DNA of 29,806 nt, from positions 1 to 29,806 of the forward strand of contig CAZLDQ010000051.1 of the NCBI GenBank assembly GCA_964558295.1, in the 5' to 3' direction. A program made the position numbers and the translations under genes. A model generated the notes under the pieces. It did not search any database, was not told the origin of the DNA, and saw nothing but the letters and a program-made list of their open reading frames with translations. This stretch comes from JBDKTH01 sp964558295 (GTDB lineage Bacteria; Planctomycetota; Planctomycetia; Pirellulales; Thermoguttaceae). How positions within the stretch are numbered: the stretch's first letter is position 1; every line of letters starts with the position of its first letter. Positions 1 to 6,072 of this stretch are shown piece by piece.

Positions 1-237
1 ATGTTGGCTGACGATTGGCCTCCAATCGCGCCGCGGCGTCGGCCGATAGGCGGCCAGATCGCGCTGGGACCCAATCAAAATCCGGCGGCGTTGTCCACGC
101 CCCTCGCTGGACGTCTCGTTGGTCGCCGCTTGCGGAGAAGTCGTCGCGGCATCCTCCGTGGGCTGGGGGGGGACGGGTGGGGTGGGAACGCCGGCGGTTT
201 CCGGCGATTCGGGCCGTTCGTTCGCGTCGCTACTCAT
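1..237 (-). CDS. N-terminal fragment of an unidentified protein, cut by the left edge
   Basis: An open frame starts at an ATG at 235-237 and reads leftward off the window, giving the first 79 residues. The upstream sequence has AAGGA about 11 bases before the ATG, a plausible ribosome binding site. The first 47 or so residues are Pro/Thr/Glu/Ser-rich and probably disordered. They are followed by a basic stretch (RGQRRRILIGSQRD, then RPTPRRDW). A disordered N-terminus leading into a short basic IxIGSQR-type segment is reminiscent of planctomycete S1-type RNA-binding proteins, but this is only an impression because no folded domain lies inside the window. The forward frame over the same bases is an antisense shadow. 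Confidence 0.55.
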   Translation of the reverse strand, partial: MSSDANERPESPETAGVPTPPVPPQPTEDAATTSPQAATNETSSEGRGQRRRILIGSQRDLAAYRPTPRRDWRPIVSQH

Positions 238-494
238 TCCTGAACATCCTTAGGGCGTCGAGTTTTAGACCACTCGAGGGCTCGGAATATTCGAATCCCA
301 CAATTTTAGCAAAGGACGGGCCCCGCCTCCAAGAGCCTGCAATGTCCACAAAGGCCGCTTTTTGGCAGGGAGTCACACCGCAAGCCCTCTTTGGGAAGGG
401 GGGCGGTTAGCTCGGCAGATGTTTGGGTGGACGATTCTGTAGTTGTCAAGCAGAATACATGGGAGGGGTGTTTTGATTCTGAACGAGGCCACCG

Positions 495-1229
495 ATGGCG
501 TTTCAATTCCTCTGTCCTCAGGGCCACCTCTTACAGGGCGACGAAGCTTTGGTCGGGCAGCAGTGCAAGTGTCCATATTGCGAGAGTCTGTTTTTGATGC
601 CCTCACCGCTGCCTGCCCCCGCTGTGCAGGTGCCGCCGCCCGTTCCCGGCCCTCCGGCGTTTCCGCAATCCTCGGCGACTCAGCAGGTTCCGGCGTTCGA
701 ACATCCTCCGGCGTTTTCACCGCCGCCAGTGCCCGACCCACCAGTATTCCAGCAACCCCCGGCGTTCTTGCCTCCCCCCGGTTTTGAGCCGCGACCGGGC
801 TTTCAGGCCTCGATCGGTCAGGTACCGGCGGGTTGGCAGTCGAGCGAGGGGGGGCAGATGGCGTCGTCCACAATGGGAATGGCCGGTCCCCATCCCGGCC
901 CACCCACCGAAGCTCCCGGGCCGGGGCCGGCGGGGCCGGTCGAGCTTCCCGGCGCGAGACGCCCGGCACTGGTCCACGTGGTCTGTCCGTCGGGACATGA
1001 ACTGGAAACGCCCTGCGCGATGTTGGGACGCGAGGCGATGTGCCCCTACTGTCAGGTCCAGTTCACACTCCGCTATGAAGATTCGGTGGAGTATCGTAAG
1101 GAGCAGGCCGAGGAACTCGAACGTTTGGAACGACGCCGCGCCAAGCTTTGGCTTCATTGGTCGATTGCCATTGCGGTCGTCGTCGTCGGGGGCGTCGTTG
1201 CTCTGATCGTCATGGCGGCCAGCCTGTAG
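495..1229 (+). CDS. Double zinc-ribbon protein with proline-rich linker and C-terminal membrane anchor
   Basis: This 244-residue protein has two near-identical CHCC zinc ribbons. The first uses C7, H11, C26 and C29; the second uses C164, H168, C183 and C186; both have the pattern CPxGH...CPYC. Between them lies about 110 residues rich in Pro, Phe and Gly with repeated PPAF/PxF units. After the second ribbon comes a charged helical stretch (about 200-218, EELERLERRRAK) and one hydrophobic segment (about 223-242) ending the protein, so the ribbons probably face the cytoplasm with a C-terminal tail anchor. The start is ATG at 495 with GAGG upstream. Ribbons of this kind are common in planctomycete proteins and usually bind protein or nucleic acid; the partner here is unknown. 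It stands alone, followed by a palindromic repeat. Confidence 0.85.
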   Translation: MAFQFLCPQGHLLQGDEALVGQQCKCPYCESLFLMPSPLPAPAVQVPPPVPGPPAFPQSSATQQVPAFEHPPAFSPPPVPDPPVFQQPPAFLPPPGFEPRPGFQASIGQVPAGWQSSEGGQMASSTMGMAGPHPGPPTEAPGPGPAGPVELPGARRPALVHVVCPSGHELETPCAMLGREAMCPYCQVQFTLRYEDSVEYRKEQAEELERLERRRAKLWLHWSIAIAVVVVGGVVALIVMAASL

Positions 1230-1243
1230 CCCTGTTTCTCCCG

Positions 1244-1370
1244 AATGGGTTTGACCAATAGAACCGATAGTCGGTTCTGTAGGGAATGTCCTTCATGGCG
1301 TTTGGGGAAGCAGAAACGGTGGAACGCCACGGAGAGCCTTCCCGACAGATTTTGTGGGTTAAAACCCATT
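1244..1370. repeat. Palindromic repeat A (paired REP-like hairpins with outer inverted repeats)
   Basis: The outer arms AATGGGTTT-GACC (from 1244) and GGGTTAAAACCCATT (to 1370) are inverted copies of each other. Inside, GTAG at 1279-1282 precedes a degenerate hairpin GGAATGTCC...GGCGTTTGG. A second unit in inverted orientation follows (GGAACGCCACGG...CCTTCCC, about 1321-1343). An extra perfect 8-bp hairpin, AGAACCGA/TCGGTTCT with loop TAG, sits at 1260-1278. The layout matches repeat B at 3937-4054. It lies between the zinc-ribbon gene and the end of the lipoprotein gene, so it may also end transcription from both sides. Confidence 0.7.
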
Positions 1371-1400
1371 AAACCTGTCGGTGTCGCTGATAGATCCTGG

Positions 1401-1775
1401 TCAGTCACTGCGCAGCACGACTAACGTAGGCTCAAGTGCAATCTGATAGGCAACCCGCTTCTCGGTTCGGTTGCCTCGCCGATCGCGGAGAAAGAGCACG
1501 ACCTGGACATCATTGAACGGTCGCAGGGGGAGTTCACGGGATTCCAACCGATAGTCGGTCAGCCGGAATCCATTGCGACAATCCTCATCCTCGAAGCGAA
1601 TGGGGGGGACACGTTTGGCCAGCGTGGTGATGCGTCCTTGCTTCCAAGCCTCCAAGGCCTGGATGAGGGTTTCTTCGGCCTTCTGGGAATCGTAGGAGGG
1701 CCATTGGGAGGCGGAGGAGCAGCCTGCCACCAGGAGGTGCAGCAACAGGAGCAACAACTGGTAGTGAGCGGCCAC
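1401..1775 (-). CDS. Small predicted lipoprotein, last gene of a three-gene operon
   Basis: This reads as a 124-residue lipoprotein. The N-terminus has a run of leucines (LLLLLLHLL) ending in the lipobox LVAGC at about residues 14-18, so the Cys would be lipidated after signal cleavage. The mature part has an early helix (QKAEETLIQALEAWKQG) and then beta-rich sequence (FRLTDYRLES, DVQVVLFLRDRRGN, KRVAYQIAL). The start is taken as GTG at 1775. It lies 11 bases after the stop of the DUF1559 gene, with AAGGA overlapping that stop codon, whereas the longer in-frame extension to 2111 runs through that gene and has no signal peptide. Small lipoproteins directly behind DUF1559 genes are a familiar planctomycete arrangement. 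The family is not recognised and function is unknown. Confidence 0.75.
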   Translation of the reverse strand: MAAHYQLLLLLLHLLVAGCSSASQWPSYDSQKAEETLIQALEAWKQGRITTLAKRVPPIRFEDEDCRNGFRLTDYRLESRELPLRPFNDVQVVLFLRDRRGNRTEKRVAYQIALEPTLVVLRSD

Positions 1776-1783
1776 GGCGGCAG

Positions 1784-1788
1784 TCCTT
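1784..1788 (-). promoter_or_regulatory. Ribosome binding site deciding the GTG start of the lipoprotein
   Basis: On the minus strand AAGGA overlaps the TAA stop of the DUF1559 gene and sits 8 bases before GTG at 1775. It supports translational coupling and the short start over the long N-terminal extension. Confidence 0.5.
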
Positions 1789-2809
1789 ATTCGACGTTGC
1801 CTGGAATCGTTTCGCCTTGGCCCACTGTTCCGAGTGCGCGCCACACACGACCATCGATGGTTTCGGAGGTGAACCGTACGGAGCCATCGCCAAGCAGCGA
1901 CTGCACGCCGTCGGGATGATAGCTCCGCGAGGTAATCGCAGCGAAGGTCGGGCCGCCGAGGCGTTCTCGATAGCTGATGATGTCGACATCCGGTTCGCTC
2001 AGGCCTGGACCGCCTGGAGTCGGCTTGTTGGGAGGCCAAGCCGTGGTAAAACCGTTGTGGTGGCACGACATCTCGGCCCATTGCGTATGGGCCTTTCGGA
2101 AGATCGTGCACCCGCTCCCCTCATATTCCGGGCAGACGGTCAACGGGTCGGCGTCGGGGGAAGGGATTCTGTCGGGGTCGTTGATCAGTGAAAAGGGGCC
2201 GCAATCGCGGATCGTCACCTGATAGTTTTTCACCTCCGCCATGAGCAACGTGTGGCTCACGCCGTCGGTGAAATCGCGCAAACGGCGACTGAAGTTGATG
2301 CCGAACGCGGAGCGGCAGGGCGGACCGTCGTTATTCACGCCATGCCAGACATACCAGTCCCCCATCGAGAATCCGTAGTTGACGCCCCCGATGTCGCCGA
2401 ACACGTTGTGGGCGACCGGCTCCTGGCGTGGCTCACTCGGGCAGAGAAAGCCGCTGATAACCCGGCCCACGGCCGCCTTGTTGATCGTGTCGCCATAGCA
2501 GGTGTTGATATCCAACGCGTCGAAGACATTGTTTTGCTCGATGAAACCGAGGATCCGGGCGTGCGGCCCCAGGTAGCTGGTCCAAAGCGTGCCATCGGCT
2601 TGCTGGGTCACCAGGGCGCCGGGCGGGAAGGCGCCCAGGCTGCTGTGATAATGGTGAAGGGCCAGTCCGAGCTGCTTGAGGTTGTTGCTGCACGAGATGC
2701 GTCGGGCTGCTTCGCGGGCCATTTGGACGGCCGGCAGGAGCAACGCGACGAGGATGCCAATAATGGCGATCACCACCAGCAGTTCGACGAGAGTGAAGCC
2801 ACGACGCAT
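1787..2809 (-). CDS. DUF1559 family prepilin-like protein
   Basis: This 340-residue protein begins with a type IV pilin-like N-terminal methylation motif (MRRGFTLVELLVVIAIIGIL) and a single hydrophobic helix running into MAREAARR. The characteristic S/NNLKQLGLALHHYH follows. The C-terminal DUF1559 signature SYHPDG...LLGDGSVRF is present near residues 304-320. Several cysteines (CYGD, CPSEP, CPEYEGSGC) could form disulfides. The start is ATG at 2809, preceded by AGGA seven bases away and only 14 bases after the upstream gene's stop. The longer frame to 2893 would overlap that gene and put basic sequence before the pilin motif. The family is hugely expanded in planctomycetes and thought to be exported by a pseudopilin-type route; a specific role is not established. 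Confidence 0.92.
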   Translation of the reverse strand: MRRGFTLVELLVVIAIIGILVALLLPAVQMAREAARRISCSNNLKQLGLALHHYHSSLGAFPPGALVTQQADGTLWTSYLGPHARILGFIEQNNVFDALDINTCYGDTINKAAVGRVISGFLCPSEPRQEPVAHNVFGDIGGVNYGFSMGDWYVWHGVNNDGPPCRSAFGINFSRRLRDFTDGVSHTLLMAEVKNYQVTIRDCGPFSLINDPDRIPSPDADPLTVCPEYEGSGCTIFRKAHTQWAEMSCHHNGFTTAWPPNKPTPGGPGLSEPDVDIISYRERLGGPTFAAITSRSYHPDGVQSLLGDGSVRFTSETIDGRVWRALGTVGQGETIPGNVE

Positions 2810-2823
2810 TCTGTTTCCTGGCG

Positions 2824-3900
2824 TTACTTGGGGGTCTTGACGACGGGGACGTGGCGGGGATATTCCCAGCGTCCCACGTGGTCGCGGACCCATTCATAAT
2901 AGAACCGTACCCCGCGGTCTTTGGCGCTGGTGCCATAGCCGCCCATCTCCGCGTGCGGAGCGCTTCCGCTGTCGTTGGTGATCCCCTGGATGAACCCGGC
3001 GTGGAACAGCATGGCTGCATTCGGCGCTTCCAGGTAGCGGCGGCAGTCGGCAAAGATAAAGTCCAGGTTTCCCTGATTGAAGATCCCGTCGTTCTGATAG
3101 GCGTCTTGCCGTTGCGTCTCGACGTTGACGATGAACCCCTGCGCTGGGATCGGCATTTGCTTCTGGATGATTCGCACGTCCATGCCGGGGTAGGTGTCGG
3201 CCGTGCCGGAGTTGGCGGTCGGGCAAATGCCCACCTCGATGTCCGGAGCAACGGCCTTGAACCATGCGGTCAACTTCGCCTTTTTGGCCGCGCCGTCGGG
3301 TTCACGAAAAATCGCGTGGTCGATCCGCTCGGGATGATTGTACTCGTGCATGATATCGACAAAGACGTTCTTCAGCCGCCGGTCGCGCAGGAATGCGGCC
3401 GTTTCCTCGATCGCCCGCCGGATCGCCGCCTCGTCGTAGAACATCTGGTCTTTGCGTGGTGAGAACAGCCCGACCATCACGACCATTCCGCGCTGATCCG
3501 CTTCACGCACAAGGCTTTCCAGGCGTGTGGCGATTTCGGGGCGAAGCTGGCCGTCGCGAGTGAACCCGTTGGTTGCCGCGTCGGGATTGGGCCAACCGGC
3601 ATTGCTCCCCTGGATATAGACGCCGATCAGGTTGATGCCGTGGGCCATCATGTTGTCAAGATTGCGGAGGTGCCGTTCGGTAATCACCGTACTGTGCAGT
3701 GCATTCCCGCAGCGCAGCCCCCAGAGTTTCACGGGATTGCCACCCAGAAAGGCGCGGTCGTTTCGAATTTCGAACTCGCGGGTGGACGTAGGGGTGTCAG
3801 CCGCGACGGCATGGTTCACGACCGCCCCGGGGAGCAGCAACACTACCGCAAGGGACTTCAGGCAGATCGTCATGATGTTGTCGCGCAGTCTTTCGAGCAT
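2824..3900 (-). CDS. Secreted glycoside-hydrolase-like TIM-barrel protein
   Basis: The 358-residue product has an N-terminal signal peptide (SLAVVLLLPGAVVNHAVAA, cleavage probably after AVAA). The sequence FEIRNDRAFLGGNPVKLWGLRCGN that opens the mature part, given here in two pieces as FEIRNDRAFLGG and NPVKLWGLRCGN, resembles the entry strand of cellulase-like (clan GH-A) barrels. HLRNLDNMMAHGINLIGVY corresponds to the first barrel helix and strand, and VFVDIMHEYNHP lies where clan GH-A enzymes carry their acid/base Glu. A clear nucleophile Glu on a later strand was not located, so activity is uncertain. The start could be ATG at 3900 or ATG at 3873 (MTICLKSL); neither has a convincing ribosome site. 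It is the first gene of a tight operon with the DUF1559 and lipoprotein genes. Confidence 0.75.
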   Translation of the reverse strand: MLERLRDNIMTICLKSLAVVLLLPGAVVNHAVAADTPTSTREFEIRNDRAFLGGNPVKLWGLRCGNALHSTVITERHLRNLDNMMAHGINLIGVYIQGSNAGWPNPDAATNGFTRDGQLRPEIATRLESLVREADQRGMVVMVGLFSPRKDQMFYDEAAIRRAIEETAAFLRDRRLKNVFVDIMHEYNHPERIDHAIFREPDGAAKKAKLTAWFKAVAPDIEVGICPTANSGTADTYPGMDVRIIQKQMPIPAQGFIVNVETQRQDAYQNDGIFNQGNLDFIFADCRRYLEAPNAAMLFHAGFIQGITNDSGSAPHAEMGGYGTSAKDRGVRFYYEWVRDHVGRWEYPRHVPVVKTPK

Positions 3901-3936
3901 CTAGGGTTGCGGGAGAACCAAACCAATAACGGCCTC

Positions 3937-4054
3937 TGATGGGTGTTGACGAACACAACCTGTAGGGAACGCCCTCTGTGGCGTTGCGTTGTCTCCATCG
4001 CGCGGAACGCCATGGAGGGCGTTCCTTCCAGGTCTTGTTGGTCAAGACGCATCA
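3937..4054. repeat. Palindromic repeat B (paired REP-like hairpins with outer inverted repeats)
   Basis: The 118-bp element has outer arms TGATGGGTGTTGAC (left) and GTCAAGACGCATCA (right), which are inverted copies. GTAG at 3962-3965 is followed by hairpin 1, GGAACGCC/GGCGTTGC (3966-3973 with 3980-3987, one mismatch). Hairpin 2, GGAACGCC/GGCGTTCC (4004-4011 with 4018-4025), is a perfect 8-bp stem. The two hairpins are also inverted copies of each other, so the whole element can fold as one long stem. It lies in the gap upstream of the glycoside-hydrolase-like gene and downstream of the HDOD gene. The rest of this gap, to 4204, shows nothing recognisable. Confidence 0.8.
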
Positions 4055-4204
4055 GGGGGAGGACCAGAGCAGTCTGCCGCCGAGATAGGAGCGGAGGTGA
4101 TTGCCCCGTCAGGCCGTACTATAGTCCTTTCGGAAGCGACGATCAACCATCCTGCGGAGCAGAAGGCGTGGCGTGACGGGATTGCGGGGAAGACCGCGAA
4201 GCGG

Positions 4205-5887
4205 TCAGTAGATCTCGATACTCTTGAGTACCCCCCCAGCGGCGTGAGCACCGTAAAGACATCGCTCGGCGCTTTCGAGGAGGGCTTGGGCCAGGAAATT
4301 CTTGGGTGGCAGGGCCACGGTGGCCACTCCGGCGCTGAGACTTACGATTGGGCGTCCCGTGGGCGAACGGCCCAGGTCCAATTGGCGAATCTGATCAATC
4401 AACTGGTTGCCCATTTCGATCGCTGTCTGGCGGTCGCTGCGAGGTAGGATGACTGCGAATCCGACCTCCCCATGCGGAAGGCAGATGGCACAGGGGTGTT
4501 CCAACTTTCGGCAGGCGCATTCGAGGTAGCGTCGCAGACTACCCAGCCGTTCGACCCCATAGCGATGGACGAGGTCTTCGGTGTTGTCCAGTTCCACCAG
4601 CAGCAGGCTCAACGAACACCGAGATTGCCGGCAAGCCTTGGCTGCGGAGGTCAAATGGTCCAGCAACATCGGGTCCGCGTCGAGCGTGGCGGCGCGACCG
4701 TGTTGCGGTGCTGGGGCAGGTCTTGGCGAGCCGACGGAAGGCGAGGCCGGCAGGGAGGTTTCCACGGCCGAGGGCTTAGCCCGGGAAACCGCTGACTTCG
4801 AGCGCGGCGATTCATGCTGGGTCACGCGAGCGACTGCCTCGGACAGTGATTGGAACTGCTTCAGCAGATTGGCTTCCTCGCGGCAGGCCGTCTGAAACTG
4901 CTGACGCAAGAGGCTTTCTGCCGTATCGCTGGCCACTTCGGCCAACTGGGCGTGCGCCCGGAGCAACAATTCGCGGTAGTCGGTATTTTCCGGCAACTGG
5001 AGACGCAAGACGTCGGCTAGCTGTTGCACCTTCTGTTCCAGCGTGGCGACCAGCTTTTCCACCTGGGGCGGCGTCAGTCGTTGGCCGGGCGAACCGCCGA
5101 CCAACAGCTGGCCAAGCGCCTCGGCGCGGTCGTCAACCAACAGTTGGGCGAGCAACTCGGCCCAATGAAGCACGCGGGCCAATTGCGACCTCTCGGACGC
5201 GGTTGATTCGGGCCAGTTGACGGCGTCGACCAGCGCTTCAGGAAGCCCCCAGTGGGCCAAGAGACGGGCGGTGAGCATCGTATGGTCGAAGCCCATCGAC
5301 TCGATTTCCATCGCCTTCAGGTCCTTGCCCGAGGTGAGGACCGTGTCGAGGAACTTGATGTACGGTTCGTCCAATTCCTGGATCAACAGAAGCATCCCGA
5401 GGTCTTGGAGCAGGCCGCCAATGAAGGCCTCGTCGCCCGGTTGCTTTTCCACGGTCTCGCAGAGTTCGCGGGCGGCAATCGCTTTGGTTAGGGTTCGCCG
5501 CCAGTAGCGAGCGAGCACGGCTGCTCCCACGCCGGCAAACAGTCCACTAGGCAAGCTGAAACCGAGGACCAGCAACTTCAAGGGCTTGGTGCCCAACAGG
5601 GCCAAGGCTTGGTTCAAGTCGCGAACCTCCCGGCTCAGACCAAACAGCGAGCTGTTGACCACGCGGAGGAGCTTGATCGTCAGCGCCGGGTCGTTCTCGA
5701 TGCACTCTTTGAGCGCATGGGCGTCGACCGTAGGGTTTTGGGTCAACTCCAACACCTTCATTGCCACAGTCGGCAGGCTATAGAGTTGTCCCGCCTTGGC
5801 CACCAAACGGTCAATCGTGCTTGCAGAATCCTTCATCATCAGTGGCTGGGTCTGGCGTGTGCGGCCATTTCCGATCCTCACTGACAC
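4205..5887 (-). CDS. HDOD-domain signalling protein with a degenerate GGDEF domain
   Basis: About 560 residues. Residues roughly 26-235 form an HDOD domain: LYSLPTVAMKVLELTQNPTVDAHALKECIENDPAL is the classic opening (read as LYSLPTVAMKVLELTQ then NPTVDAHALKECIENDPAL), followed by KLLRVVNSSLFG and FIGGLLQDLGMLLL. A long helical linker (about 240-400) contains Ala/Pro/Ser-rich sequence. The C-terminal 150 residues look like a diguanylate-cyclase fold (SLSLLLVELDN, FAVILPRSD, VSLSAGVA). The active-site GGDEF is replaced by HGEVG at about residues 473-477 and no RxxD inhibitory site is seen, so it is unlikely to make c-di-GMP. HDOD proteins act in regulation of signalling, motility and stress. 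The start is uncertain: GTG at 5887 or ATG at 5839/5836, none with a clear ribosome site. Confidence 0.85.
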   Translation of the reverse strand: MSVRIGNGRTRQTQPLMMKDSASTIDRLVAKAGQLYSLPTVAMKVLELTQNPTVDAHALKECIENDPALTIKLLRVVNSSLFGLSREVRDLNQALALLGTKPLKLLVLGFSLPSGLFAGVGAAVLARYWRRTLTKAIAARELCETVEKQPGDEAFIGGLLQDLGMLLLIQELDEPYIKFLDTVLTSGKDLKAMEIESMGFDHTMLTARLLAHWGLPEALVDAVNWPESTASERSQLARVLHWAELLAQLLVDDRAEALGQLLVGGSPGQRLTPPQVEKLVATLEQKVQQLADVLRLQLPENTDYRELLLRAHAQLAEVASDTAESLLRQQFQTACREEANLLKQFQSLSEAVARVTQHESPRSKSAVSRAKPSAVETSLPASPSVGSPRPAPAPQHGRAATLDADPMLLDHLTSAAKACRQSRCSLSLLLVELDNTEDLVHRYGVERLGSLRRYLECACRKLEHPCAICLPHGEVGFAVILPRSDRQTAIEMGNQLIDQIRQLDLGRSPTGRPIVSLSAGVATVALPPKNFLAQALLESAERCLYGAHAAGGVLKSIEIY

Positions 5888-5916
5888 GAGCCGCTCTTAA
5901 AGTCTAGCTCATGACT

Positions 5917-6069
5917 GGTGGATGGTGGATATGGGGGACGAGAAAGCAGAGGGGAGGGGAGTCGGGGGACGTCCGGGGGTCCAATGCCGATTGATCTGGC
6001 CCCGTGGCCGGCCCGTCTCCTGGGGGGTAAGACTCCCGTCCGTCATTCCGTGATTCACCATTCACCATC
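5917..6069. repeat. Diverged inverted repeat pair in an intergenic gap
   Basis: GGTGGATGGTGGAT at 5917-5930 and ATTCACCATTCACC at 6053-6066 are inverted copies matching at 12 of 14 positions, about 120 bases apart. They bracket the gap between the convergent end of the secreted-protein gene and the start of the HDOD gene. Nothing between them is recognised. Confidence 0.35.
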
Positions 6070-6072
6070 TAC

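Noticed and set aside
1..410. Two plus-strand frames at the left edge
   Set aside because: They are antisense to the better-supported leftward gene beginning at 237, and have Arg/Gly-rich random composition.
1401..2111. 236-residue version of the lipoprotein
   Set aside because: The extra N-terminus overlaps the DUF1559 gene, is rich in Arg and lacks a signal; GTG at 1775 gives a proper lipoprotein start with a ribosome site.
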